A stretch of DNA of 64,000 nt from JALCRY01 sp050946575 (GCA_050946575.1 JBMNVB010000007.1:1-64000), one strand, 5' to 3'. Counted from the stretch's first letter, positions 33,534 to 43,600 are shown. Translations and numbers: made by a program. Notes: generated from the sequence alone by a model not told the origin.

Positions 33534-34919
33534 TTATTTGTATCTCTGAACTTCGAACCTGTACATGCTCACCGGTTCGTCCGGATCGATGCCCGCTTTC
33601 CGCTTCGCAATGGAGAGCTGTTCTTCGACTGTATCCACGCCGTCCAGATCCGGCAGGAGTATCCCGCTCTTCCAGCCGCTTCTCACAAAGACTCCGTATT
33701 TCTTCGGGTCGAGAGCTTCCTCCGAGTCGACCTCTTCAAGTTCGCCGAGTATATCGACGCTGTAAACGAGATGGTCGAGATCGTCTGCAGTAACAGGCGG
33801 GAACCTCGGGTCTCTGCTGCACGACGAAACGGCATTTTCCATTATCTCATCAGCAATGCATTCCTGCGTGGCCATGAATGTCCCGATGCATCCGCGGAGT
33901 TCGCCGAATTCGTGAAGCGATACGAACGCTCCGGCCCTCGATTCACGCAGTTCTTTCGGCACGTCCGCCGGCTGCTCCGGTTTTTCGCCCGTGCGCACGA
34001 AATTCTCGACCGTGAAGCGCGCGAGCTTCACGATATCGCTTTCGTTTGTCCTGATCGAGCTCAGCAGTCCCGATTCACTTTCGAGGTAGCCTTCTCCGAA
34101 GTCCCGCGACGGATCTTCGCCCGTCACTTCGAAGCACGCGACCGCGTATCCGACGCCGAACGGGCCTTCGTGGGACAGGAGTTCAGACCTGACAGCGAGC
34201 CTGTCGAGCGCCCCGCTCATTACGCGGAACGAGTTCAGGCCGCACTCGGCGGCCGGCAGGCTGATATCGATCGGCATGTCCATGAACTCGGAAAAGTCTC
34301 CGGACGCCATGGCCTCCGTCACGATATCGTCGAATTCCTCGCCTTTCGGCGTATATCCGTACGGGCTTTCGTCGTTCAGTTTATGAGAGAGATCGCCGCT
34401 CGCGATAATGACGACATTTTTGCCCGTCTTCTCTGCCGCGGCCTTTATGCATTTCCCGAACATGTACTGTACAACGGCCGGCATGCCGGAATATCCTGCG
34501 CGGACCGCCTTGTAATCCGTATAAAATTCATTGATGAAGTGGATCGGTATCATCGTGGCGTGATCGAGCTCGGGGTCGCGTTCGCCCTCGGTGCCGGCGG
34601 GTATCCCCGCCGCTTCCGCCTCGGCGATTATCGCATCGCGCAGCTCCGCGTCGTACTCAGCCTCGTACTGTGCATTCGGAGCATTGAATCCGCCGAAATC
34701 GCCCCGCGCGCGCTGCCCGGGCGAGATGTGGAAATAGTCCCGGTATATGACAGTGTGCGGTGTTATGAACACTATTGTGTCCGGAGCGTGGCCCGCGACG
34801 CGTCTTCCCACTTCGCGGTAGGACTCTACCGTTTTCTCGATCTTTTTTTCATCGCCGCGGCCAACTCCGGGTATGATCAGCGGAGGATGCGGAACGATAT
34901 ATGCTGCTGTTATTCCCAT
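33534..34919 (-). CDS. AmmeMemoRadiSam proteins B and A fused (Memo + AMMECR1)
   Basis: 461 aa. Residues 1-270 form the Memo-like dioxygenase-fold domain (A-Y-I-V-P-H-P-P, S-G-D-L-S-H); residues 290-461 form AMMECR1, with the hallmark L-R-G-C-I-G-T and R-D-P-R-F-P-P. The two are often separate genes; here they are one chain. With the radical SAM gene at 31985-32806 the three-part system is complete. The ATG at 34919 has GAGGTG. The function is unproven; tRNA or cofactor modification has been suggested for the family. Confidence 0.9.
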   Translation of the reverse strand: MGITAAYIVPHPPLIIPGVGRGDEKKIEKTVESYREVGRRVAGHAPDTIVFITPHTVIYRDYFHISPGQRARGDFGGFNAPNAQYEAEYDAELRDAIIAEAEAAGIPAGTEGERDPELDHATMIPIHFINEFYTDYKAVRAGYSGMPAVVQYMFGKCIKAAAEKTGKNVVIIASGDLSHKLNDESPYGYTPKGEEFDDIVTEAMASGDFSEFMDMPIDISLPAAECGLNSFRVMSGALDRLAVRSELLSHEGPFGVGYAVACFEVTGEDPSRDFGEGYLESESGLLSSIRTNESDIVKLARFTVENFVRTGEKPEQPADVPKELRESRAGAFVSLHEFGELRGCIGTFMATQECIADEIMENAVSSCSRDPRFPPVTADDLDHLVYSVDILGELEEVDSEEALDPKKYGVFVRSGWKSGILLPDLDGVDTVEEQLSIAKRKAGIDPDEPVSMYRFEVQRYK

Positions 34920-35077
34920 TACTGTCACCTCTTCACTTATTATTATGATCTCCTGTAAATATAGTACCCCCGGTCCGTTCATTTCGCAATTACATTTCCC
35001 GCGCAGGCCGCGTTTCACGGAGGGCGCGCAGGCGGCGGGCCGCCCCGCGCCGCCTGACCGCTTTCACGGCAAATAAA

Positions 35078-35102
35078 AGAGACCGCCCTCCGGCAGTCTC
35101 TT
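35078..35102 (-). terminator. surface-protein terminator
   Basis: AAGAGACCGCC-CTCC-GGCAGTCTCTT, followed on the minus strand by TTATTTGC, 20 bases after the stop at 35122. Confidence 0.75.
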
Positions 35103-35121
35103 CGTTTTCCTTTATTATCCT

Positions 35122-37107
35122 CTATCTCGCTCTGCGGCGTCTCGCAAGCGCTGCGGCTACCGCCGATGCCGATATCGCGAGCATCAGCATTCCTGCCTCA
35201 GCCTGATCACTGTCCCCCGTTTCGGGGCTGTAATCCTTAGAGGATGCTGTCGTTCCGGTCGATTCTTCGCCGGTCGATTTTGCCGACTTGCCGCCCGGCG
35301 TAGAATCATCCGGGTTATCCGTATCGCTGACTGTGTTTATTACTTCCGCGGCATATTTTACTCCGTAGATAAAGATTGCATCCGGATCCGCATATACATC
35401 ATCCTCATGCTGGGTGCCCGCATAGCCGCTGAAATATTCCTCTTCTGCGCTGTCCGCGGCGTCGGTGGAATCGAATACCATGATCTGACTTACAGCTGCA
35501 TTGCCATCACTGTCGTAAACTGTGATCACGTCAACGATTTTCGGCGTCGAGGATGTTTTCACCGTTTTGCCGTTTATTGTCGCGTTCGTCGCTTTCTCCT
35601 TCAGCAGATAACGCAGAACGGAAACGCTCGTCGTTACTGAGGAGTCCAGCTGATGCGCGATCGTAGTTGTACTTTCAGGATCTTCCAGCTGATCCAGGAC
35701 TTCGTCTCTGTCGAATCCGTACGAATCACTGCTTGTGTATGTGATCTCATTCCCGTCGTCATCCACGATGCCCCGGTAATTATCGAGCGAAATCAGTCCG
35801 TTCATCAGCGGCTTTGAGACCGCCACAAGTTTGCCGTTACTGTCGAATGTCGGACGGAACAGGTTTTTTCCGCTTCTCGTCATCGATGAGCCGGGAACAC
35901 TTGCCAATGAATCATAGACTGACCAGCTGTAATATTCCGGCATCTCGCCGGTCAGACCTATGACCCCAGACTCACTCGACGCTTTCAGCACTGCATCGTC
36001 GGCTAGACGGGTCTTTTCCCAGTCTTCACCTGCAGAATACTGAGCCTCTGAATAATACGGCCATATTGAATAATCGTCCTTCGTTACCCCGCCGATTCTG
36101 TATCCCGTCGTATCGTTCTCATCCGGTTTTTTTTCATACGAAGCGTCATCCCACAGTATCAGATGTGAAACTATGGAATAATCTCCGACGAATGTAGAAA
36201 GCTCGTTACGGTTGTTGTATTCGCCGGACTGTATTCTGCTCAGCATATCGTACAGCGCGATGTCGTAATACTGATCTGATGCTCCGAAATCAACGGTCGA
36301 AAAATGTGTCTCAGTCAGACCGTTTTTCAGCTTTCCGCGTTCAGCATAATCGCCTGTGCCGTAAACCGCCCATTCAGCGTCGGTCATGGCAGCAATGTTG
36401 AAATCGAACTGAACATCCAGCAGGCCCTGCAGTTTTTCATTAAGACGTTCGGACAGCAGCTGCGAATACCGCTGATCCACATAATGAGACCTGAACCTGG
36501 CCGCAGTCGCGTTTACATCGGCGTCATCCGAGCTGACAGTAAAAAATTTATACACGTTGTTATACCAGTCGCTGCTTCCGACATTTCCGAAAAGATAACT
36601 CGGATATCCTTCGGATACGGTACTGTCGCCGCCCTCCGAGTCTCCGTTGTATGAGGAGAAATTACTCGCGAGCCAGTACCTGAGATATACGGCCATTTCC
36701 GACGGATCGGTCATGCCCGATGTGACAGCTTCATACAGCGCTTCTTCATCTTCCGCATTCTGTATATTTTCGCTGAGCGTGGTTTTATAATCGGAATCGT
36801 CCGTGTTGGGATCCGACTCGCTGTAATTACTTGTGACTTCACTGAAAGTGTCCGCCACGACAGAATCATACTCATCTTCAGCCTGCTGCTTAAGCTCGTT
36901 TTTTTCGTCTTCGGTCAGACTGACATCAAGTCCGGAATCAGAAAGGTCGATCGTTTTCTCGGAGCTGATGGCCTCGGACCATTCGTTCGAAAGTTTTTCT
37001 TCCGTCACACCTGTATACGCGAAGGCAGGCTGCGCCGTCATGCTTATGCAGATCGCCGCAGAAGTCAGAACAGCGGCAATTTTCCCTATCCTTTTATTGA
37101 ATTTCAT
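35122..37107 (-). CDS. secreted, cell-wall-anchored protein of unknown function
   Basis: 661 aa. Signal peptide with basic start K-F-N-K-R, hydrophobic core and cleavage after A-F-A near residue 29. The body (30-600) is acidic, rich in Ser, Asp and Tyr, with no recognised catalytic domain. A Ser/Thr/Gly-rich stalk leads to S-P-E-T-G-D, a hydrophobic helix and the tail R-R-R-R-A-R. SPETG matches the S/P-P-x-T-G signal used by sortase B of Clostridioides rather than classic LPXTG. ATG at 37107 with GGGGG. The upstream frame has no ribosome site. Confidence 0.8.
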   Translation of the reverse strand: MKFNKRIGKIAAVLTSAAICISMTAQPAFAYTGVTEEKLSNEWSEAISSEKTIDLSDSGLDVSLTEDEKNELKQQAEDEYDSVVADTFSEVTSNYSESDPNTDDSDYKTTLSENIQNAEDEEALYEAVTSGMTDPSEMAVYLRYWLASNFSSYNGDSEGGDSTVSEGYPSYLFGNVGSSDWYNNVYKFFTVSSDDADVNATAARFRSHYVDQRYSQLLSERLNEKLQGLLDVQFDFNIAAMTDAEWAVYGTGDYAERGKLKNGLTETHFSTVDFGASDQYYDIALYDMLSRIQSGEYNNRNELSTFVGDYSIVSHLILWDDASYEKKPDENDTTGYRIGGVTKDDYSIWPYYSEAQYSAGEDWEKTRLADDAVLKASSESGVIGLTGEMPEYYSWSVYDSLASVPGSSMTRSGKNLFRPTFDSNGKLVAVSKPLMNGLISLDNYRGIVDDDGNEITYTSSDSYGFDRDEVLDQLEDPESTTTIAHQLDSSVTTSVSVLRYLLKEKATNATINGKTVKTSSTPKIVDVITVYDSDGNAAVSQIMVFDSTDAADSAEEEYFSGYAGTQHEDDVYADPDAIFIYGVKYAAEVINTVSDTDNPDDSTPGGKSAKSTGEESTGTTASSKDYSPETGDSDQAEAGMLMLAISASAVAAALARRRRAR

Positions 37108-37229
37108 CTTAACCCCCTGTTTGATAACTGAACAGCCTTCAATCATTGTACAATAAGCACTTGTGCAGTTCAACAGTTTCAGTCGGAAAAATTAACGTTT
37201 TCTTAATTGATATTTCAGATAATAAGAAA

Positions 37230-37251
37230 GGAAACGGGCAGCCCCGTTTCC
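37230..37251 (-). terminator. iorAB terminator
   Basis: GGAAACGGG-GCTG-CCCGTTTCC followed by TTTCTTATT on the minus strand, about 40 bases after the iorB stop. Confidence 0.85.
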
Positions 37252-37289
37252 TTCCCGAATGAATACCAGATTCGAGTCAGTATTGACTA

Positions 37290-37865
37290 TCACCGGGCGT
37301 TGAACCCGGCGTCGAACGCCTTGATGTTAAGATCTTCAAAGCCTTTCTTTACATTGTTCTTCACGGCCGCGTGCCAGTCCACGCCCTCAACGTCCATGGC
37401 TTTCACGAGCGCGCCGAGCAGGACAACGTTCATGGCCTTCGGATTCCCGAGTTCCTCTGCCATGTCGCCGGCCTTGAGCACGATGCAGTCAGCGACAGCC
37501 TGGAGTTTCTCGATAATGTTCTCGGGATACTTCGCCTTGCCCTGGAGAATAGGAACAGACGGGATCTCGAAATCGTTGATGACCATCTTTCCGCCGTCCT
37601 TCAGGTAATCTATCCACCTGAGAGCTTCCATCTTCTCAAACGCGACGATAACGTCCGCCTCGCCTTTCCCGATGATCGGGGAATAGACCTTTTCGCCGTA
37701 ACGGACCTGAGTCGAGACGTTTCCGCCTCTCTGGCTCATTCCGTGGATCTCCGACATTTTCACGTCATAGCCCGCATCGATAAGGCCGTTTGTGAGTATT
37801 CTGCTGGCGAGGATCGTTCCCTGGCCGCCTACTCCAACGAGTAATATATTTTTTACTTCACTCAT
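37290..37865 (-). CDS. iorB: indolepyruvate:ferredoxin oxidoreductase, beta subunit
   Basis: 191 aa. Gamma-type 2-oxoacid oxidoreductase domain: L-L-V-G-V-G-G-Q-G-T at 9-18, S-E-I-H-G-M-S-Q-R-G-G and the A-F-E-K-M-E-A-L segment. Together with IorA it oxidises aryl pyruvates from Trp, Phe and Tyr to acyl-CoA with reduced ferredoxin. ATG at 37865 with AGGAGG, 1 base after iorA. It shares a sigma-54 promoter with iorA. Confidence 0.95.
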   Translation of the reverse strand: MSEVKNILLVGVGGQGTILASRILTNGLIDAGYDVKMSEIHGMSQRGGNVSTQVRYGEKVYSPIIGKGEADVIVAFEKMEALRWIDYLKDGGKMVINDFEIPSVPILQGKAKYPENIIEKLQAVADCIVLKAGDMAEELGNPKAMNVVLLGALVKAMDVEGVDWHAAVKNNVKKGFEDLNIKAFDAGFNAR

Positions 37866-37866
37866 C

Positions 37867-39636
37867 TTACTTTACCTCCTCTATCGCGTCGAACGGGCAT
37901 ACCTGCATGCAGACGCCGCAGCCGAGGCACGAGTTCTTGTCTATCGTGACTTTTTCCTCGCTCGTGTAGATCGCCGGGCATCCTGTCTGCGAGCACATCC
38001 TGCACTTCTTGCACTTATCCTGATCTATGACGCACTTCTTCGGCGAGAGGTCGAAGTTCGCCTTGTCCTCTTCAGTGAACTTCTTCAGCGCGCAAGGCCA
38101 TTTTGTGATGATGACTGTCGGCTCGTCCTTCGCGAGCGCTTCGTCCAGCGCATTGTTGACCTCGTCGAGTTTATTCGGATTTACAACGTATATGTTTTCC
38201 TTCTTCATTCCTATGGCAACGCACAGCGCCGGGATGTCCACTTCCGTGGCCGGCTCGCCCATGAGCGTGAATCCCGAGCCCGGGTTCTGCTGATGTCCCG
38301 TCATGCCCGTGATCCTGTTGTCCAGGATGCATGTTACGTTAGTACCCTTGTTGTATACCTGGCCGATCAGCGACTCCACGCCTGTGTGGAAGAATGTCGA
38401 ATCGCCTATTACCGATACGACCTTCGTATCCTTGTTCGCTCTCTTCATCACGATGGAAGCGCCGTGTCCCATACTGACTGACGCACCCATGTCGATACAT
38501 GTGTGGATCGCGTTCAGCGGAGCAGCCGCGCCGAGAGTGTAGCAGCCGATATCGCCGTTTATCATGATGTTCTTTCTCTTCGAAAGCGCATAGAAGAATC
38601 CTCTGTGAGGGCAGCCCGCGCACAGCGTAGGAGGCCTTACGACAGCGTCTTCGTCTACCTTCTTCGGATGCTCCTTCTTTCCGTAGACCGCTTCTCTTAC
38701 GATGTCCGTGTTGAGCTCGTCGAACGACGGGATGATCTCCTTGCCGATGACTTCAAGTCCGAGCATCTTGCAGTGGTTTTCAATATACGGATCCATTTCC
38801 TCAACGACGTAGACCTTGTCCATCCTGCCGCAGAACTCCGTCACGAGTTCATTCGGGAACGGCCACGACATGCCGAGTTTCAGGAACGAAGCGTCGTCTC
38901 CGAACACTTCCTTCGAGTACTGATACGAGATGCCGGATGTGATGACGCCGACCTTCGTGCCGTAATATTCCGGCCTGTTCACGTCGCATGTGTTCGCATA
39001 CGCTCTCATCTTTTCGATCCTCTCCGGGAGCTTCGCTCTGAGGACCTTCGCGTTCGCAGGTACAGTTACATACTTCGCGATCTTCGGCTCGTAGTCAACG
39101 ACCGGCTTCGTCTTTCTCTCGCCGAGCTCGACAAGGCCCTTCGAGTGGCATACACGCGTCGTGAGGTGCATGAGCACCGGAGTATCGAATTTCTCGGAGA
39201 GCTCGAACGCGAGCTTCATGAAGTCCTTGCATTCCTGGCTGTCCGAAGGTTCGAGCATCAATGCTCTGGCCGCGACCGCATAGTTCCTGTTATCCTGTTC
39301 GTTCTGCGAGCTGTGCTGGCCCGGATCGTCAGCGACGCAGAATACCATTCCGCCCGTAACACCCGTGTAGCAGAAAGTGAAGAATGGGTCCGCGGCAACG
39401 TTGAGCCCGACGTGCTTCATCGCGCAGAGCGATCTCGCGCCGGCGATCGAAGCGCCGATGGCTGCTTCCGCGGCAACCTTTTCATTCGGTGCCCATTCTG
39501 AATAGAGATCTTTGTAGTTCGACAGGTTCTCGAGTATTTCAGTACTCGGAGTCCCCGGATAGGCTGAAGCGAATTCCAGGCCGCCTTCCCATGCGCCTCT
39601 GGCGATAGCCTCATTACCCGACATAATGGTTTTCAT
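37867..39636 (-). CDS. iorA: indolepyruvate:ferredoxin oxidoreductase, alpha subunit
   Basis: 589 aa. N-terminal pyrimidine-binding domain (G-N-E-A-I-A-R-G-A-W-E), a TPP domain with C-A-G-C-P-H-R-G and G-D-I-G-C-Y-T-L-G, and a C-terminal ferredoxin domain with two cysteine clusters (C-K-K-C-R-M-C and C-L-G-C-G-V-C-M-Q-V-C-P). Makes acyl-CoA, CO2 and reduced ferredoxin from aromatic 2-oxoacids. ATG at 39636 with AAGGAGG. A perfect -24/-12 promoter upstream shows RpoN control. Confidence 0.96.
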   Translation of the reverse strand: MKTIMSGNEAIARGAWEGGLEFASAYPGTPSTEILENLSNYKDLYSEWAPNEKVAAEAAIGASIAGARSLCAMKHVGLNVAADPFFTFCYTGVTGGMVFCVADDPGQHSSQNEQDNRNYAVAARALMLEPSDSQECKDFMKLAFELSEKFDTPVLMHLTTRVCHSKGLVELGERKTKPVVDYEPKIAKYVTVPANAKVLRAKLPERIEKMRAYANTCDVNRPEYYGTKVGVITSGISYQYSKEVFGDDASFLKLGMSWPFPNELVTEFCGRMDKVYVVEEMDPYIENHCKMLGLEVIGKEIIPSFDELNTDIVREAVYGKKEHPKKVDEDAVVRPPTLCAGCPHRGFFYALSKRKNIMINGDIGCYTLGAAAPLNAIHTCIDMGASVSMGHGASIVMKRANKDTKVVSVIGDSTFFHTGVESLIGQVYNKGTNVTCILDNRITGMTGHQQNPGSGFTLMGEPATEVDIPALCVAIGMKKENIYVVNPNKLDEVNNALDEALAKDEPTVIITKWPCALKKFTEEDKANFDLSPKKCVIDQDKCKKCRMCSQTGCPAIYTSEEKVTIDKNSCLGCGVCMQVCPFDAIEEVK

Positions 39637-39672
39637 TTGGTATCCTCCTTTTTATATATCTACTAATATATA

Positions 39673-39689
39673 TGCAAAAAGCGTGCCAA
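39673..39689 (-). promoter_or_regulatory. sigma-54 (-24/-12) promoter of iorAB
   Basis: Minus-strand TTGGCACGCTTTTTGCA: TGGCAC, 5 bases, TTGCA, with GG and GC 10 bases apart, 37 bases upstream of iorA. A sigma-54 enhancer-binding activator is encoded at 43844-45913. Confidence 0.85.
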
Positions 39690-39798
39690 AAGTGCGGGCA
39701 TTGAAAAATCGGGCATTGCATCAATGCCCGATCATATATTGGAATAATTAAACGGTATTTACGGGTTTTACGGGATGTGCGGAATACCGCTAATCCCT

Positions 39799-41851
39799 TT
39801 AGATCCGCATCGCCGCCTCGTACGCGCTCCATATTACCGAACGGAGATTCCCGACGCGCTTGCAGTCGCCGACAAGTTTCGCGCGTGAGCCGGCGCCGCC
39901 GAGCGGAGCCGGGAGATATCCGGCAGAGCTGATGACGGAGTCGCACTGAACTTCGAACTCCTCGCCGTCCTTTTCGCATACGATGGATCCGTCTCTGACT
40001 TCCTTCAGCACCGTCTCAAGATAGACCTCCGTTTCATGGAGCTCGAACCATTCGCGCAGGTAGGAACTGTTAGCGAGACATACGCCGGTCTGGGAAATGA
40101 GGTCGTCCTTCATCTCGATGATGACCGGCTCCTTCCCCTGCAGCGCAAGTTCATATGCTATCTCGCATCCGGTGAGCCCGCCGCCTATGACCGCGACCCT
40201 CCGGCCGACTTCCTTACCGCGCAGATACTCGCAGGCTTCGACAGTTTTTTCAAACCCGGGAACGTTTCTCAGCACGCGCGGCACCGCGCCCGTCGCGATG
40301 ATGATGTCCTTCCCTTTGAATTCAGCAGCGGATCCGATCTCTGTGTTAAGATGGACCTCGATTCCCGCTTCCTTTATCTGCCGCCTGTACCATTCAAGCA
40401 GATCTCTCAGTCTGCCCTTATATGATTCGGAGCTCGCCGCGATGAACGTGCCGCCGAGCTCACCTTCCTTTTCGTAGATCACCGGCTCGTGTCCGCGGAG
40501 CTTCAGGACTCTCGCAGCCTCCATGCCGCCGATCCCTCCGCCGATAATAATAACCTTTTTCGGTGTCTTCGTCGGTTTGATATAGTGCCTGTCCCACTGC
40601 ATCGTTTCCGCGTTCACGGCGCAGCGCGCCAGCCCGAGACTGTCCGAGAGCGACTGGTCGTTCGGGACGCCCTTGTAATGCGCCATATTGAAGCAGCCGT
40701 TGTGGCAGAGGATGCAGGGCCTGATATCCTCCGGCCTGTCCTCTATGAGTTTCGTCACCCATTCCTGGTCGGCAAGGAAATTCCTCGCGAACCCGGCGCC
40801 GTCGATATCTCCCTTTTCGACCGCGTCCGCCGCAACGTAAGGATCCATCCTCCCGGCGCATACCACCGGGATATCCACGAACTTCTTTATGTGAGCGACG
40901 TCTTCGAGGTTGCAGTTCTCAGGCATATAGATCGGCGGATGCGCCCAGTACCAGGCGTCATACGTCCCGTTATCGCAGTTCAGCATGTCGTATCCGGCAT
41001 CCTGCAGATATTTCGCAGCTCTCTCCGACTCTTCCATATCCCGTCCGACTTCTTCATAATCCTCGCCCGGCAGCGCGCCTTTCCTGAACCCCTTCGTCTT
41101 TGAAACGACGCTGTACCTGAGCGACACCGGGAAGTCGTCCCCGCACGCCGACTTGATCGCCTTCACGATCTGCACGGCGAAACGGTATCGGTTCTCGAAG
41201 CTCCCGCCGTAGTCATCTGTCCTCTTGTTCACATACGGCAGCGTGAACTGGTCAAGCAGATAACCTTCGTGTACGGCGTGGACTTCCACGCCGTCGACTC
41301 CTGCCTCTTTGAGCAGCAATGCCGTTTTTCCGAATGCGTCCACGTATTCCATGATTTCCTTTTCCGTGAGTGCTCTGGACGGGACCTTGTCAGACCAGCG
41401 GTTCGGCGACGGGCTTGCCGTCGCAGTGATCTTGTCAATATCCATGAACGGCTTGGACAGTTTCCTCTTCACCGGATCAGTATAGAGATCCTCCATCATC
41501 TTGCTGATGGTAAACGAACGTCCGAATCCCGCAGTCAGCTGGACGAACAGCTTCGCTCCCGTTTTGTGGAGCTCCGGTATCCAGCGGGCGAGATCCCTGT
41601 ACATCTTCTTGTTCTTGTACAGCCACTGGCCGAACATGGGATTGAGCACCGGCTGGCACCCCGGCAGCACAAGTCCGACGTTATTCTTCGCGACTTCCAT
41701 AATGAACTTCGCGCCTACTTTATCGAAGTGGTTCACCTCCAGCCACCCGAAGAGGTCCGTGCCGCCCATCGACGTCAGCACGATCCTGTTTTTTATCTCA
41801 ACGCTGCCTATTTTCCAGGGGGGTAAATAACGGTTCGAGTTTCTTATCCAT
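39799..41851 (-). CDS. NADH:flavin oxidoreductase, FadH/BaiH-like, frameshifted at a C6 run
   Basis: About 683 aa if the frame is mended. OYE-like TIM barrel (1-370) with E-V-H-A-V-H-E-G-Y-L-L-D-Q-F, then iron-sulfur ligands C-I-L-C-H-N-G-C, then two Rossmann folds (I-I-G-G-G-I-G-G-M-E-A and V-I-G-G-G-L-T-G-C-E). Such enzymes reduce enoate or dienoyl-CoA bonds. The natural start is the ATG at 41851 (M-D-K-K-L-E-P-L-F-T-P) with AAAGGAGC, but that frame stops after 17 codons; dropping one C from the run at 41818-41823 joins it to P-W-K-I-G-S. The ATG at 41892 that keeps the barrel frame has no ribosome site and abuts a TATAAT. Confidence 0.85.
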
Positions 41852-41927
41852 CTTCCGCTCCTTTCCGCACCATTTGATATATGTCTATGCATTGATTATA
41901 CAACAAATATTCTGACAAATAAAATGA

Positions 41928-41953
41928 CCCGGCCGGACCGATGTCCGACCGGG
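41928..41953 (-). terminator. cstA terminator
   Basis: CCCGGTCGGAC-ATCG-GTCCGGCCGGG, then TCATTTTATTT on the minus strand. Confidence 0.85.
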
Positions 41954-41991
41954 CCCTGAGGTTCAGGTCGTTAAAAATATGAGGTTTTCAC

Positions 41992-43479
41992 TCATGAAAC
42001 CGCAGCATTGTCGAGCGGTCTTTCGAGCGCACCGCGTTTTTTGCCGGCTCTTACGATCAGTATTGTGTATATGATCGTGAATGCAGCCGATACGCCGTAC
42101 GCGAGAGGCCATGACATGCGGAAGCCGATCTGGGCGTTCATGATGAACGCGCACGTTACGAACGCGTAGAACATGCCCGGAAGGATCGTCATGATCCATG
42201 CATAGCCTTTTCTCGTCGACATCAGATAGATGCTGAACATCGCGAATGCGAATATCGCCAGCGTCTGGTTAGCCCAGGAGAAGTATCTCCAGAGGATCGT
42301 GAACCCTTCAGGTGAATATTTAGCCCAGAACAGTATGATCGCTACGAGGATGAATACCGGGATCGCGATACCGAGCTTGTTCTTCATCTTCGCCATGTCG
42401 ACGTGCAGATATTCACCGAGCATCAGTCTCAGCGAACGGAGCGCCGTGTCGCCCGATGTGATCGGGAGAACGATGATGCCGAGGAGTGCGATCATGCCGC
42501 CCACGCTGCCGAGCATATCTTTAGCTACGTAGTTTACTACGCCTGTCGCCTGCATCTGCAGTCCTGCAGCGATACCGATTCTGTTGTATACGCCCATTGC
42601 AGCTGCAGCCCAGATCATAGCGATGAATCCTTCGAGGATCATCATGTTGTAGAACGTCATGCGTCCTTCTCTTTCACTCCTTACAGATCTGCCGATAAGC
42701 GTTGCCTGTGTGGAATGGAATCCCGAAGTGATGCCGCATGCTACTGTTACGAAGAATACCGGGATGATCGGTGTTATTCCGTCAGGATATGTCCCGTGCC
42801 ATGTAAGAGCGGAGCTCGAAATGTTTGTGAGCGAGTAATCCTTTACGAAGATACCGAAGAAGATGCCTACTGCCGAGAAGAGCAGGATAGCTCCGAATAT
42901 CGGGTAGATCCTTCCGATGATCTTGTCGATCGGGAACAGTGTCGCCACGAGGTAGTAAACGAATATCACGGCATATGTGATCCACAGCGCAGGGCTGTTG
43001 AGCGATGCCGATTTTCCGAGGACACCCGTTACGAAGATGTCGCCAGGCGTGTAGATGAATACAGCACCTACGAGCAGCATCAGGATGCACAGGAACGCGT
43101 TGTACAGCTGGTATATTCCCTTGCCCATGAAACGTCCCACGAGCGAAGGCATCTGTTCGCCGCCCTCTCTTATGGAGATCATTCCGGCAAAGTAGTCATG
43201 CGTGGCTCCGCTGACTACGCATCCGATAGGGATAAGGATAAACGCTATCGGTCCGAAAAGGATACCCATGATCGGTCCGAATATCGGGCCCGTGCCTGCG
43301 ATGTTCAGAAGCTCGATAAGTGCATTCTTGAACTTGCTCATCGGCACGTACTCGACGCCGTCCTCTTTGGCTATCGCCGGGGTCGGTCTGTCATCAGGCT
43401 TAAAGACATGTTCTACGAATTTGCCGTAGCCCAGACCTCCTCCGAACAGGATAACCAATCCGATGATGAATGTGGTCAT
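41992..43479 (-). CDS. cstA: carbon starvation protein CstA family transporter
   Basis: 495 aa with about 12-14 membrane helices. The N-terminal G-G-G-L-G-Y-G-K-F and I-A-G-T-G-P-I-F-G-P-I-M-G motifs are characteristic, as is C-V-V-S-G-A-T-H-D-Y. Members import peptides or pyruvate. ATG at 43479 with AGGAGGG. A sigma-A promoter lies about 160 bases upstream with a terminator-like hairpin in the leader, so attenuation is possible. Confidence 0.94.
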   Translation of the reverse strand: MTTFIIGLVILFGGGLGYGKFVEHVFKPDDRPTPAIAKEDGVEYVPMSKFKNALIELLNIAGTGPIFGPIMGILFGPIAFILIPIGCVVSGATHDYFAGMISIREGGEQMPSLVGRFMGKGIYQLYNAFLCILMLLVGAVFIYTPGDIFVTGVLGKSASLNSPALWITYAVIFVYYLVATLFPIDKIIGRIYPIFGAILLFSAVGIFFGIFVKDYSLTNISSSALTWHGTYPDGITPIIPVFFVTVACGITSGFHSTQATLIGRSVRSEREGRMTFYNMMILEGFIAMIWAAAAMGVYNRIGIAAGLQMQATGVVNYVAKDMLGSVGGMIALLGIIVLPITSGDTALRSLRLMLGEYLHVDMAKMKNKLGIAIPVFILVAIILFWAKYSPEGFTILWRYFSWANQTLAIFAFAMFSIYLMSTRKGYAWIMTILPGMFYAFVTCAFIMNAQIGFRMSWPLAYGVSAAFTIIYTILIVRAGKKRGALERPLDNAAVS

Positions 43480-43555
43480 ATAATTCCCTCCTGTCGTATA
43501 ATATGTTGAATAATAAAATTAGACCTTAAGGACAAAATAACGAACTGCCTGCATT

Positions 43556-43600
43556 AAAAAATGGCGCCGCAAAGGACGATATCCCCATAGCAGCAGCGCC
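43556..43600 (-). promoter_or_regulatory. terminator-like hairpin in the cstA leader (possible attenuator)
   Basis: Minus-strand GGCGCTGC (43600-43593) pairs with GCGGCGCC (43570-43563) over a 22-base loop, followed by a T6 run. It lies between the promoter at 43640-43668 and the cstA start. It could instead be a last terminator of the upstream regulator gene. Confidence 0.5.

Noticed and set aside
41851..41892. ATG at 41892 as the true start of the flavin oxidoreductase
   Set aside because: It lacks a Shine-Dalgarno, lies next to a TATAAT, and gives an N-terminus unlike the family, while the ATG at 41851 fits on all counts except frame.
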